A stretch of DNA of 64,000 nucleotides from Trematomus loennbergii (GCA_012861695.1 JAAOOA010000328.1:1-64000), one strand, 5' to 3'; shown: positions 1 through 11,560, counted from the first letter of the stretch. The notes: a model not told the origin generated them from the letters alone. Made by a program: numbers and translations.

Positions 1-59
1 ACACTCACACTCACACTCACACTCACACTCACTCACACTCTCTCTCTCTCTCTCACACA
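1..59. repeat. CA/CT-rich microsatellite
   Basis: Simple repeat of CACACT/CT units at the very start of the window. It probably continues to the left. Confidence 0.9.
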
Positions 60-1272
60 CAGGGTGCTTGTGTCTGCATGTAGCTTCTCTCTCTGCTCTG
101 TATCTCCTGTAGGTCTGAGCTCTTCCACCCTGTGCTTCTTCATGAACCAGAGCATCACTAAAGGCCTCACTGCTTTTCTGCGTCTGTCTCTAATTACCTC
201 GGTAAACCTTTAGCTCTACCTCCCACATGTCTCCGTCCCTTCCTCCCTGATCTGAAACCTGTTAGCTGTCCAGGACTCCACCTCTCTGCAAACTCTTTTA
301 CGGGGTATAGAGTGGTGCAGGAATGAGTCCTAAAACCAGGAAGTGAGTCAGCATTTCACCACTTCCTGTTCCCTGGTCTCAGAGCCAATGGGATCTCTCC
401 ATAGGATTTAGGAAACTAGCTGAAATAAGGTCTGTGGTTGAGACACATTGAAGAGACGGGTCACGTTTTGTTCTAGGACATTAAATCCATCAGCAGTGAC
501 CCCACTGGTGATTTCTGAAGAGTTGACGTGTCTGAGAAACGATGGTTGTTACCAGTGGCTGAATAGGACTACAGAAGTCGTGGAGGTCGTTGTACGTCAT
601 TACGCCGAACACGTAAACACTCCTCTAAGTTAGTTAGCCCTGTTCTGCTTGAAAGCAAGTACCTGCCTCCTGCAAAGTGTTCAAACAAACGCTTCAACTC
701 GTTCCATTTAGAATCTGTGTGTTTGAATATGGATCTGAAGTTGCGTGACGTTGAAGTCGTGCTGCTGGACTCGCCTTTATAGCATAACGTTAGCATTTAG
801 CTTCTGGCCGTTAGATTTATGATTAGAACATTATAAAAGTAGGGTAGACATGTGGAGATTATCTGGCTGAACAAAACGTGCATTTATCAAACAGGTTCGT
901 TTTCCACAGACCTTATTTCCAGCTATTTTCCTAAACCCTCTGGAGAAATCCCGTTGCTTTTAGTGAAGGGAACCAGCAGCTTCTACAACTACACAAACAC
1001 GTCCTCCCTGCACCGCTCTATAGCTAAACCTGCCTCTGAACTCACCTGATCTGAATCACAAACGGATGTGTGTGTGTTCACTGGCATCAGCTCCTAAAGC
1101 TCATTCCAGCTTCTCTATAAACTCATCCCTCTTCTTCTCTCTCTGCTGCTTCAGTCCTGCTGTGCATCTCTCATCTGCTCGGGGGATTGAACCGTCAGAG
1201 TGGGGTCATACAGATCTGAATATTACAGAGCGTTTATTACAGAGAGTCTGCAACACATCAGGATTCTGTCCT
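60..1272. other. Gene-free stretch with an inverted pair of TE fragments
   Basis: No convincing gene is seen; the short ORFs here lack splice context or recognisable motifs. Positions 810-962 resemble the interior of the hAT element at 25341-26416 (shared GTAGGGTAGACATGTGGA and the following ~120 bp). Positions about 405-441 carry part of the same sequence on the opposite strand (GAAATAAGGTCTGTGG type). The region therefore looks like decayed, partly palindromic transposon DNA. Confidence 0.5.
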
Positions 1273-2445
1273 TCGGTTTGCTCGTTGTGTTAGCGTAGCA
1301 TTAGCATCACACCTTGTTTCTCACTTCCTGTTGCTCGTTGTGTTAGCGTAGCATTAGCATCACACCTTGTTTCTCACTTCCTGTTGCTCGTTGTGTTAGC
1401 GTAGCATTAGCATCACACCTTGTTTCTCACTTCCTGTTGCTCGTTGTGTTAGCGTAGCATTAGCATCACACCTTGTTTCTCACTTCCTGTTGCTCGTTGT
1501 GTTAGCGTAGCATTAGCATCACACCTTGTTTCTCACTTCCTGTTGCTCGTTGTGTTAGCGTAGCATTAGCATCACACCTTGTTTCTCACTTCCTGTTGCT
1601 CGTTGTGTTAGCGTAGCATTAGCATCACACCTTGTTTCTCACTTCCTGTTGCTCGTTGTGTTAGCGTAGCATTAGCATCACACCTTGTTTCTCACTTCTG
1701 TTGCTCGTTGTGTTAGCGTAGCATTAGCATCACACCTTGTTTCTCACTTCCTGTTGCTCGTTGTGTTAGCGTAGCATTAGCATCACACCTTGTTTCTCAC
1801 TTCCTGTTGCTCGTTGTGTTAGCGTAGCATTAGCATCACACCTTGTTTCTCACTTCCTGTTGCTCGTTGTGTTAGCGTGGCATGAGCATCACACCTTGTT
1901 TCTCACTTCCTGTTTCTCGTTGTGTTAGCATAGCATTAGCATCACACCTTGTTTCTCACTTCCTGTTGCTCGTTTGTTAGCGTAGCATTAGCATCACACC
2001 TTGTTTCTCACTTCCTGTTGCTCGTTGTGTTAGCGTAGCATTAGCATCACACCTTGTTTCTCACTTCCTGTTGCTCGTTGTGTTAGCGTAGCATTAGCAT
2101 CACACCTGTTTCTCACTTCCTGTTGCTCGTTGTGTTAGCGTAGCATTAGCATCACACCTTGTTTCTCACTTCCTGTTGCTCGTTGTGTTAGCATGGCATT
2201 AGCATCACACCTTGTTTCTCACTTCCTGTTGCTCGTTGTGTTAGCGTAGCATTAGCATCACACCTTGTTTTTCACTTCCTGTTGCTCGTTGTGTTAGCGT
2301 AGCATTAGCATCACACCTTGTTTCTCACTTCCTGTTGCTCGTTGTGTTCGCGTAGCATTAGCATCACACCTTGTTTCTCACTTCCTGTTGCTCGTTGTGT
2401 TAGCGTAGCATTAGCATCACACCTTGTTTCTCACTTCCTGTTGCT
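1273..2445. repeat. 53-bp minisatellite, about 22 copies
   Basis: Units of 53 bp containing GCTCGTTGTGTTAGCGTAGC and ending TTTCTCACTTCCTG are repeated head to tail with few substitutions and occasional 1-bp losses (for example near 1695, 1974 and 2106). Period checked from successive GCTCG positions at 1280 and 1333. The last unit runs straight into the splice acceptor at 2455-2456. Confidence 0.95.
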
Positions 2446-2456
2446 CGTCCCCTCAG

Positions 2457-3002
2457 GTTCGAAGGAGAAAGTAGCCGCTCCCTCCGACTCTCTGAGGGTC
2501 CGTCCTCCTCCTCCCTTTCTACCTCAGAAATATCCCCGTCTTCCCCCAAAACCTCAGAGGAAAACAGATCCAGATCGCACAGCCCCAGAAGACGGAGAGG
2601 GAACACAGCGGGTCTCTGGAGGACATGAGGAAGGACGTGAGGAAGGACATGAGGAAGGGTCGAGGGGACCATCATCATCATCACTCCTCGAGCCCCAGGA
2701 AGACCTCCAAGAACCAGGAGGAGCCGCAGAGGGAGAAAAACCCGGGGATCGGAAAGTCTGACGGTGACGGGACCCTCGGCAGGAGGAGAACGAAGGGAAG
2801 GAGGAGAAAGAGAAGGAGGAGGTGAAGAAAGAGAAGGAGAAGGAGAGGTGAAGAAAGACCCCCGAGGATCCAGTAGCAGCAGCATTAATGATCCTGGGTG
2901 CAATGGGATCAATAAGAAGACCCCACCATCTCCCCGGGGCCCTGGAAGGTGCCCAGCTCCTCAAAGGTCCACAACCAGGAGTCCAGCTACGCAGACATTT
3001 AG
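2457..3002 (+). CDS. 3' terminal exon of an unidentified Ser/Arg- and Lys/Glu-rich protein
   Basis: A strong acceptor (polypyrimidine then CCCCTCAG) precedes an open region. One frame reads Ser-rich then RSRSHSPRRRR; a second reads MRKDVRKDMRKGRGDHHHHH, SSSPRKTSKNQEEPQREKN; a third reaches an apparent C-terminus VPSSSKVHNQESSYADI with stop TAG at 3000-3002. The frame changes at about 2610, in the 2770s and near 2940. The first and last fit loss of one G or C from a short homopolymer. The product is basic and low in complexity, as in nuclear or scaffold-protein tails. I do not recognise the family; by conserved synteny with mammalian RSBN1 (neighbours PHTF1 and MAGI3) a MAGI-type Arg/Ser-rich tail is a guess only. 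It could also be a pseudogene. Confidence 0.4.
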
Positions 3003-3544
3003 AGTTAGAGCGTTAGAGGTCGATTTTATTAAAAGACTCGCCAAGTGTGTTGCCGTCCTGAAGAAATCTCACATGCGTCCCAGATATCTGACGCGCTTCC
3101 TGCGAGAATTAGAGCGATATAAAACCCCCGAAATGATCGTTAAATTAAATGTGAAAGACTCACCAAGTGTGTTACCGTCCTGAAGAAATCTCACCTGCAT
3201 CCCCGGTGATAAAGACTCCGAAACATGTAGAGAAGTTGAAGATAAATGAGGAAATTGGGGAGACAGAAGTACATACTTGATAAAAAGATGGTTAACTAGA
3301 GGTGGTTCTGTGAGACGAAGGAATACATCACCAATCATCGCCAACCGTTTTCATAATGGATGTATGGTTAAGGTATCATCACATGCAAACAGGTTCAATA
3401 ACGAGATGCATCTTTATGAAGAAATGTTGATGCTTTTGCAAAAAGTGTAGTTCCACAAAATGGTTTTAACATTTATAATTTGAATTTATACATAACACGT
3501 TCTGCTGAGCATGCTACGCTAACTACAAGCCTCTTGTAATCCTG
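3003..3544. other. Possible 3' UTR with a short duplication
   Basis: No ORF of note. A segment of about 39 bp (AGACTCGCCAAGTGTGTTGC through AAATCTCAC) occurs at 3035-3073 and, with two changes, at 3155-3193. The position just after the stop at 3002 fits a 3' UTR. Confidence 0.35.
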
Positions 3545-4345
3545 GAAGTGGTCAAATAACTTCGATAAAAGTCAGATTTCTGAGAAAAAAGTAATCATTT
3601 AAAAAGTAAATTCTGAATAAAGAAGTCAAACCTTAGAAGAAAGTAGATTTTGAGAAAAACATTTGAAAGACGTCAGAAATCTGAGAAATATTTCAAAAAT
3701 CTGAGAAAAAGTACATTTTGAGCAAAATCCAGAAATCTAAGGAAAAAGTAAATAAAAAAAAAAGTCAGAACTCTGATTAAGAATCCTGATTTTATTTTTG
3801 AATAAATTTGAATGAATTTGAAAAAGGTAAATTCTGAAGAAAAGACAAAATTCTGAGAAAAAAGTAATCATTTAAAAAATAAATTCTGAATAAAGAAGTC
3901 AAATCTTAGAAGAAAGTAGATTTTGAGCAAAAATCCAGAATCGGAGAAAACAGAAATTGGAAAAAAGTGAATTCTGAATAAAAAAGTCAAATCTTAGAAA
4001 AAAGTACAATTTTGAGAAAAACATTTGAAAGACGTCAGAAATCTGAGAAATATTTCAAAAATCTGAGAAAAAGTACATTTTGAGCAAAAATCCAGAATTC
4101 TAAGGAATAAAAAAAAAGTCAGAAATCTGAGAAAATATTAAGAATCCTGATTTTATTTTTTGAACAAATTTGAATGAATTTGAAAAAGGTAAATTCTGAA
4201 GAAAAGACAAAATTCTGAGAAAAAATTCAAATCTTAGAAAAAAGTACATTTTGAAGCAAAATCCAGAAATCTAAGAATTGGAGAAAAAAAGTAAAAAATT
4301 GGGAGAAAGAAAAGAAAAAAAAAGTCAGTTTTGAGAACAAACCAG
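3545..4345. repeat. Degenerate GAAAAAGTCAGAAATCTGA array
   Basis: AT- and purine-rich imperfect tandem DNA built of variants of AGTCAGAAATCTGAGAAAAA. A larger duplication is visible: 3560-3800 and 3850-4150 share long segments. The same word set forms the array at 5895-6830. Confidence 0.75.
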
Positions 4346-5800
4346 TGCAAGAAGTAAAGGTCTGTCCCTAACCCCTAAAAATCGTAGAAAAAAAAAACCC
4401 GTTCTGCTTCTTATGCTACGCTAAAGCTAGCCTCTTTTACAGGCGGTAACACTTGGTGAGTAATGAATATGCCAATGATCATTTTGTGGGCAGACGCACA
4501 TTAATTATTGAAGGATGTTTGTAGTTTCCACCTCGGAAAAGCAGATCACTGTGTAGCCGCTCACTACTTCTGATTTATTTGAGTTATTCTTTTAGTTATT
4601 CTTGACCCAGTTTGCCTCGGTCCGATCGGGAGGATTTGTACCGTATGAAGATATTTTTTTGGGGGGTGGTTGAGATTTTGTGCCAATCAGAGACTCCGGT
4701 TAATCTGAAGCTGCTACGACGGCTGCTCACTGTGAGAAAAAAAACCAAATCCATGTTGGTCATTTTGAAGGATTTAAACAGATTCTCTTCCAGGTGAGAA
4801 GCTCTGGAGAGTGAAGCGTTTCCTAAAATCAGCTGCAAAACGCCTGCAGCTTTGGACTGTTTTCATGCAACAGGAGAGACTTTGACTTTGAAGGAGCTTT
4901 ATATGCATCAATCAGCAGACCAGATACTTGTGGATAAACCTCTACTGTTTGTTAATAATGCAGCATAATGTAATTTATTGAAATGTAATGTACACATGTC
5001 CATGCTGAGTCATTGTCTAGGCCGTTGTTGCACCTGTCGGCCACCGTGAGAAATAGATTGTGTAGTTAAAGTAAGAATCTATGCACTCTATTTCTACGTT
5101 TGCATCTGTGTGTGTGTGTTTACCAGCTTATTTTAGATATGACTATAACCCCAGAAACATATACTATTATTTAACAAAGTGATTACACGTATATCGGCAC
5201 ATAATTTAGATTAATGATCAGAAATAAGAGATATTTTTCACAAGGCACAAACACTCATTCTAACCTCCAAGATCTACGTCTGATTTCTTGTTTTATTTAC
5301 TATATGATCCATAATGTGAGAACCAATACATGTTGACATCACAGCTGTCCTGTTTGTGTTATCAATACATGCAGACTCCCTAAAAATGAAGGTCATTTTA
5401 CAGAAAACGGAGTCACAAATGCTTCAGTGTGCAAAATGTGAGAATCTGAATCTAATTTGTGAATCAAATGTAATCAAAACAGGGATTTACCTTCCAGATG
5501 AAAAGTGTATATTTTTAATTTATTGGGATTGTTGTGTAGTGTGGAGTGCGGAGACATCTAGTGGCTCATAATCAGAAGTAATTTATTGTAGATATGACGG
5601 CTGCTCTCTGATATCGTGGCCTTGCATTGCTCCAACATATTTATATATATAAATAATAAGACATATCTTTTAGTTTTGACATCCTGGTAGTTGTAAATGT
5701 TGTACAGCACATGTATAAATATTTGCCTCATGCAGAAATAATCCTCTGTAAATGGTTTCATTATTTTTTTAAGGGAGCTTGAGAGGAAGTGATATAAAAT
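4346..5800. other. AT-rich non-coding stretch
   Basis: No gene found. Only short ORFs without splice context, a TGTGTGTGTG run near 5109 and general AT richness. It may be distal 3' UTR or intergenic DNA. Confidence 0.5.
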
Positions 5801-5805
5801 ATGGG

Positions 5806-6545
5806 GTGAAAAAAATAAAGATCTGTCATGGCGCTCGGTTCATGATAAATAAAGGTTTACTGAATAAAACGGACGGAGCGTTTGTGTGTTTTTTTAAGTG
5901 GATTTAGGAAAGCAGAAATCTGACAAGAGACGTTTTTGAGAAAAATAGGAGAAAAAAGTGAGAAATCTGAATAAAAAAGTCAAATCTAAGAAAAAAATAC
6001 AATTTTGAGAAAGAAATGAGAAGATGTCAGAAATCTGAGAAATAATTTGAAAATCTGAGTAAAAAGTCAAAATTCTGAGAAAAAACTCAAAAGGTTGATA
6101 AAAAAGTCAATTCTGAAGAAAAGTCAAAATTCTGAAAAAAAAGTCAAATCTTAGAAAAAAGTACAATTTTGAGAAAGAAATGAGAAAGATGTCAGAAATC
6201 TGAGAACAAATTCGAAAATCTGAGTAAAAAGTCAAAATTCTGAGAAAAAACTCAAAAAGGTTGATAAAAAAGTAATTTCTGAAGAAAAGTCAAAAAGTAC
6301 ATTTTGAGAATTTTTTTGCATGATGTCAGAAATCTGAGAAATAATTCAAAAATCTTAGAAAAAAGTAAATTCTGAAAATAAGTAATATTCGGAGGAAAAG
6401 TTACATTTATAAAAAACAATTGTGAAAAACAGTTGGTGAAAGAAATAAAGATCTGTCATGGCGCTCGGTTCATGATAATATAAGGTTTACTGAATAAAAC
6501 GGGACGGAGCGTTTGTGTGTTTTTTAAGTGGATTTAGGAAAGCAG
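5806..6545. repeat. Tandem duplication of a unit of about 630 bp with poly(A)-like signals
   Basis: The segment AAAGATCTGTCATGGCGCTC followed by GGTTCATGATAA, a TTTACTGAATAAAACGG block and AGTGGATTTAGGAAAGCAGAAATCTGAC occurs at 5818-5924 and again at 6445-6553. The intervening GAAAAA array has been duplicated with it. Each copy holds AATAAAG and AATAAAA hexamers, so a transcript 3' end here is possible. Confidence 0.6.
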
Positions 6546-6835
6546 AAATCTGACGAGACGAGAATAAGTCAATTCTGAATAAAGAAGTCAAATCTTAGAA
6601 AAAAGTACAATTTTGAGAAAAAAGTGAGAAAGATGTCAGAAATCTGAGAATATTTCAACATTCTGAGGAAAACATAAATTCTGTAAATAAATACAAATAA
6701 AAGTCATAATTCTCAGAATAAAGTACATTTTGAGGAAAAATTCATTTCTGAGAGAAAAGTAAGAATTGTGAGAAAAATACATTTCTCAAAAAAAAGTACT
6801 TTTTGAGCAAAAAACTCATGAATCTGAGAACTCAA
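5895..6835. repeat. Degenerate GAAAAAGTCAGAAATCTGA array, second block
   Basis: Same word family as 3545-4345, on the same strand, with repeated GATGTCAGAAATCTGAGAA and AAGTCAAAATTCTGAGAAAA segments. No coding potential. Confidence 0.75.
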
Positions 6836-6999
6836 AAATGTATTAAACTTTTGGTCATATTAAAAAAATTCCCACATGGCCCTCATCCTCCAAATTAATG
6901 CATGGGCACTTTCTGTGAAGCACCTTCAGAGTTTGTTTTGTTTTTAAAGAGTGCTTTATTTAAATTCATCTATTATTATCTAGAGGAAGTCAGTGGCCT

Positions 7000-7405
7000 T
7001 TTCTCATTTCACTAATTTCCCCTCCTCGACTCCTCGGTCCTCCGGGAGTGACCCGGAAATGGATTTCAGCACGCCATGTTGAAGGATATCTCATTTCTCT
7101 AAATGCACTTCGAGGATCGAGCATCGAGGAGGCTCTCTGGAGGAGCTATAACCAAGGAGAGAGGAGAGATGAGAGAGGAGAGAGGAGAGAGGAGGCTCTC
7201 TGGAGGAGCTCTAATCGAGGAGAGAGGAGAGAGGAGGCTCTCTGGAGGAGCTCTAATCGAGGAGAGAGAGAGAGGAGGCTCTCTGGAGGAGCTCTAATCG
7301 AGGAGAGAGGAGAGAGGAGAGAGGAGAGAGGAGGCTCTCTGGAGGAGCTCTAATCGAGGAGAGAGGAGAGAGGAGGCTCTCTGGAGGAGCTCTAATCGAG
7401 GATAC
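7000..7405. repeat. MITE-like palindromic element with a GAGGAGCTCTAATCGAGGA minisatellite
   Basis: Begins with TTTTCTCATTTCACTAATTT and CCCCTCCTCGACTCCTC and holds a related ATCTCATTTCTCTAAATGCA arm at 7087-7106. From about 7120 there is a tandem array of units with GAGGCTCTCTGGAGGAGCTC. The element at 57350-58775 shares the arm sequence and the CCCCTCCTCGACTCC motif. Confidence 0.6.
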
Positions 7406-7483
7406 ACTGATGGCCAGTGCGCGGCTCCTCCTTGGATGTATTTCCGGCAACAGAGATGTTTCAAAGAGTCGTGACCATAGACT

Positions 7484-7877
7484 GTGGGTGTTTCTCAATG
7501 TCGAGTACGCTTGCTTGGTAGCACATGTCTGCCGAGCATCTTGCTTCAGAAGCGAGGCAAGAATACTTCTGGCATTCGGAAAACGAAGAGTGGAACAGGC
7601 TAGCAAGTGTGCAGGTGTGCGTCATATGAGAGGCCCCGCCTCTTACATCTTCCGCCACAGATTTGGGGAAATTGGTCCGTGCGCAAAGCATTGTGGGGAT
7701 TTTAAGACCGCGGAGTCTACTCATGTGCAGCCTCGATATTTCTCCAAACAGAGTACGCCGGGCTCGGTAGATTTCCAAGTATGCTGGAGATTGGAACAGT
7801 ACTTCGGAGGCACTCGATGACGTAGTATGCTTGAAATAGTGGCTCTGAAGCAGCTTTACTCGCGATTGAGAAACACC
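7484..7877. mobile_element. MITE with GGGTGTTTCTCAAT terminal inverted repeats
   Basis: The left end GGGTGTTTCTCAATGTCGAG and the right end CTCGCGATTGAGAAACACCC are inverted copies with two mismatches. The interior is shared, in opposite orientation and shortened, with 56703-56853 (for example CGATGACGTAGTATGCTTGA against TCAAGGATACTACGTCATCG). No transposase, so non-autonomous. The superfamily cannot be fixed because I see no clear target duplication. Confidence 0.65.
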
Positions 7878-7883
7878 CTGAAT

Positions 7884-7913
7884 TATAAAATGGACGTAGG
7901 GTCCGTGACGTCA
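7884..7913 (+). promoter_or_regulatory. TATA-like box and CRE-type site upstream of the 66-bp-repeat gene
   Basis: TATAAAA lies at 7884-7890 and a full palindromic TGACGTCA at 7906-7913, about 130 bp before the candidate start codon at 8039. TGACGTCA is the classical CREB/ATF site. The surrounding sequence resembles dispersed fish repeats (compare 57285-57300), so the promoter may be repeat-derived. Activity is inferred only. Confidence 0.3.
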
Positions 7914-8038
7914 CCCATAGGATTCTGCAGAGTTGCCGAGAAGCCCTTAGTAGGCGGAGTCGGCTCGACAGTGGCGTCAGAGTCTAACTTCCAGCTGGGA
8001 AGTAACAGAGCTAGCTGAAGCTACCAAGCTAAGCTAAC

Positions 8039-8950
8039 ATGCTCACCATCTGCACACTGCCGTCACATTTTACATTTCTAAGGTAAGCGGACATGAGACT
8101 ATTCAGCAAAACTATAAATAATAATCTAAGTTATTGAGTTTTTAGCATAATACTTCAGAATCTTAAAATCCCTTAACGTTTGTATGCAATGTGCTAAATG
8201 CAACACTGGAATCAAGCAAATATTAATGTTAGCAAAATATAAATAACTAGGTCATGCAATCACTTAATTATACGTTTAATACATTTAAGTCAAGCTAAGG
8301 TACATGTGATGGTAGCTAGTTAGTGCTCTTACCTGTGAGGCCTCCTCCAAACAGCATTATAACCAGACTGTATCATTAAAACTATAAGTACCAGTTCTAG
8401 ATCCTTGACTTTAGACAAACAATTCAAAGACAAAATGTATTTAAAGACCAATCTTTATTGAAGATGCCTCTTAACCTGAGATATTAGTTATACAGTAATA
8501 GTATTGACAATCTAAAAAACTGAGCGACTCAACAGTCAACTTTATATTTCTTATTGTCTAAAGCATTTATTATTTTCATTTTTCCCCTCTCTATTCAGTG
8601 TGGATGGATTGAGACAGCGTGGTGTCCAGAGAGCTGCAGAGACTTCAGGGAGAAACCTCCGTGTGATGGACGGATTGAGACAGCGTGGTGTCCAGAGAGC
8701 TGCAGAGACTTCAGAGAGAAACCTCCGTGTGATGGACGGATTGAGACAGCGTGGTGTCCAGAGAGCTGCAGAGACTTCAGGGAGAAACCTCCGTGTGATG
8801 GACGGATTGAGACAGCGTGGTGTCCAGAGAGCTGCAGAGACTTCAGGGAGAAACCTCCGTGTGATGGACGTCCTGTCTGTTGGTTTGGAGAGGACTGAGG
8901 GTCTTTCCTCTGTGAGGAGGACCAGGCCTGATGGAGGAGCCCATGCATAG
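8039..8950 (+). CDS. Candidate two-exon gene with four 22-residue repeats (CDS 8039-8082 joined to 8599-8950)
   Basis: The start ATG at 8039 opens a short exon ending CTAAG before a consensus donor GTAAGC at 8083. A pyrimidine-rich acceptor (TCCCCTCTCTATTCAG) ends at 8598. The splice keeps one frame through to TAG at 8948-8950, predicting 131 residues: an N-terminal MLTICTLPSHFTFL, four near-identical repeats containing DGLRQRGVQRAAETSGRN, then a tail starting MDVLSVGLERTEG. A poly(A) signal AATAAA follows at about 9089. The 66-bp DNA repeat is open in several frames, so openness alone proves little; the case rests on the frame-preserving splice sites and the downstream signal. I recognise no family. 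It may be a non-coding or transposon-derived transcript. Confidence 0.3.
8603..8868. repeat. 66-bp tandem repeat, four copies
   Basis: Four head-to-tail units of 66 bp (GATGGACGGATTGAGACAGC to GAAACCTCCGTGT) differing at only one or two positions. The length is an exact multiple of three, so every frame gives a 22-residue repeat; one alternative frame gives a Cys-rich CPESCRDFREKPPC unit. Confidence 0.95.
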
Positions 8951-9086
8951 CTGATACCACCTGCACAGGCCTAGTCTGTCACTTTATTTGACTAAATGTG
9001 TTTACTTATACATTTAATAGGTTTACACCTTCTGTCCATATGTGCTTTTTATTTAAAACATGTTTGATTAACTTTTGGTTCACATT

Positions 9087-9094
9087 TCAATAAA
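9087..9094 (+). terminator. Poly(A) signal after the 66-bp-repeat gene
   Basis: CAATAAAT, about 140 bp after the predicted stop at 8950, with TG-rich sequence soon after. A plausible cleavage signal; not proof of transcription. Confidence 0.35.
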
Positions 9095-11020
9095 TTGAAT
9101 TTGTATTTGCACTCCTTTTGTCCATTATTCTTACTGAAAATGTTAGATTACACATTCACATCTGACTGAAGATTGGCCCCATTTATTTGCGTTGCAAACT
9201 CTGCGGTACAAGGTACATGTTGTGAAGCTCATAAAGTGAGGCAAATAGAAATAATCAGCTGATGGAGTGTAGATGTGGAAATAGGTGCATTCGATCAGCT
9301 GACTTCACAATAAAAGTAGTTTCTTAGTGAATGTCCTGTACTGGTCTTAACATCTCATAACATCAGCTTTTAATTTTCCTCTTGGATGTTCTTCTTGACC
9401 CTCAGAAAGAGGAGATGCTGAGTCGTGTCTTTCAGGCATGTCCTTTCCTAACAAAAATTACAGGAAACATAAAACATATTATTAAGTGTGTTATTTATGA
9501 AAGAGGTGTGTTGTGTGTTTAGGGGCTGTAGATATAATTATTTTGTAATTGTAATGTTTTTTTTTATTTCAACAGTGAGCTACAAAGACAATCAGATTAT
9601 GAATGAACAGTATGAAATTCATCAACATTGAAATGTATTTTATTATCAAAATAATATTTAACTGTTATTAAACAAGCTTGCTCTGTTGTCTCACTGAAAG
9701 AATAACTTTTACCACGTTTTTTACAGACAATATTGAGAGATAAATAGCAGTTGTCACTATGTGTTAAATAGCTTTGCCTTCAATACCTTAAATTAGAAAG
9801 CTGACAGTCATATTGCTTGTTAACATCTAAATGTAACCCTTTGCATGGAAAAAACCCTCAACTTCACTGATGTGTAGGTGATCTAGTATTTAGTATTGTT
9901 TAATGGAATGTATATCAGTGTATTAAAGTCAATACTTCATTTATTTAAACCAATATCTTTCTTGATTCTTTGTACAGTATGAAAAAAGAGTATTTGTACC
10001 TGTGCTGAAGTTCACTGCTGTGAGGAGTCCAGTTCTGTCTCTCACTCTCTGGTCCAGCCTGTCTGCATCACCTGGACACTTTAAACAAACAGATATATAT
10101 GTAAAGAACCATGTGTACAAACAATATAACTTATTCTCTTCTGTTGAACATGTTGGATTGTGTATTGCCGAGTCAGGGTCCTTTTTATTTTACTGTAACT
10201 TTGGAAGTTGTGTTACCAATGCTTACTGTTTATTTGATACCAATTTGGTAATGCAATTAATAAAAACAACAAGGTTTGGGTTCGTTCTTCAGATGACTGT
10301 GACGTTAACGTGTAAGCTCAATAATGAACTCCAGCTCAACCAACCATATTGTAATATCTAAGTAATCATCTTGAAATATGACATTAATAATTGTAATATA
10401 CACACATCTTATTGTGAGGTTGATTTCACATACACTACTTCGACGTTAGCTTGTCTACATACTTGAGCATAGCCAATTTAAATTAACCTTAGCGATGCAT
10501 ACAGTTCCTACCTACATAATAAAATATCTCTCTAAGTTACAAGGATGACCTTATTTTCAACCTCAAACAGAAGCCTTTTGTTCTACAGTATTATCCCACT
10601 TAACGCTTAACACTTGTCTATTTCGTTTTAACCTTTATATATACAGTCTATGGTTTTAAGTTAACTTGGAGGCTACGATTAGCATCGTTAGCACCGATGT
10701 AGCTACCACTCGCTTACACGCTAACCCAAGCCTTAACATTCATAGCTGATTAAATCATAAACACATAAATAAAGTACTCGAATTTCACTTACCGCAAAAC
10801 GGCATTCATGCACCGTCTGTTTTAACCGCAGAGCGAGTCACAATAGTCCGATATATAAGCATGAAGAACAAACAAACACGGCCGGGGTCAAGTTGTGTTC
10901 CCTGGATGAACTGAGCAGGCAGAGTCCCTGTAGCTTCACGGAGCAGCTAGCAGAGAGACAAGAAGCTAACAGCAGCAGTCACTTGACAGAGCTGTCACTC
11001 AATGTGACCACGCCCTAATT
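9095..11020. other. Stretch without a supported protein gene
   Basis: AT-rich DNA apart from the tentative minus-strand exons. A 119-codon ORF at 10002-10361 lacks splice context and domain features and looks accidental. Positions 10640-10720 hold GCTAGC/GTTAGC words common in fish repeats. Confidence 0.5.
9170..10990 (-). ncRNA. Possible spliced transcript on the minus strand
   Basis: On the minus strand a consensus donor GTAAGTG follows TTTTGCG (exon edge about 10793). A second exon candidate, about 10062 to 10000, is followed by GTACAA after CACAG. A third begins after TTTTTGTTAG at about 9447. AATAAA on the minus strand near 9190 could end it. No long reading frame is kept through these exons, so it would be non-coding or a very short ORF. 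The call rests on splice-like motifs alone. Confidence 0.18.
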
Positions 11021-11560
11021 TATGCAAAAACTTTAAGACCTAATATAAATAAAAGGGTCATGTTAGAAAACAATTCACTCACAGATTCATAATCATGAAG
11101 GTGGAATCTAACTATATACATAATAATATTTATTGCATCCAGGGCTAGAAACGTTTTTTTAGCTGTGAAATTGGGCATTTTAACATGGGGGTCTATGGAA
11201 ATTGCTCCTTTCTGCAGTCAGCGCCTATCGGCCAATATATGAACTGCAGTTTGTGGCACTTCCGTATTGGCGTCCCGGCTCTTCCCCAGAGTTTGCCGCT
11301 TGGTCGTGACGGTCGTGACGGTCGTGACGCACGGCCGGACTGATCTCAGCCAATCACAGCTCTGCATGCATCCCCTGGATATTATTTTATTAACTGCTTT
11401 CATCGCGACGCGATGTTTACAGTGAGAACAGCTGTGAGGTCCGTGCAGAAAGCAGAGCAGTGTGTATAATATATATCACTCAGTATAACAGGCCTACTCT
11501 CTTTATTTGCTGTAGTTTAGTAGATATCTACAAACAAAGAGTCCATATTTTCTCTCCTTA
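11020..11560. repeat. Dispersed repeat, second copy around 59705-60875
   Basis: Positions about 11461-11540 (ATATATATCACTCAGTATAA, then GGCCTACTCTCTTTATTTGC and TAGTAGATATCTACAAACAA) reappear on the opposite strand at 59712-59770 and 60828-60870, where a TTAA-flanked element interrupts them. The proximal part (AACATGGGGGTCTATGGAAA, GTTTGTGGCACTTCCG) also looks like dispersed repeat. Confidence 0.6.

Noticed and set aside
7253..7778. Overlapping ORFs of 105-136 codons on both strands
   Set aside because: They lie within a MITE with inverted termini and its minisatellite neighbour; no domain or splice support.
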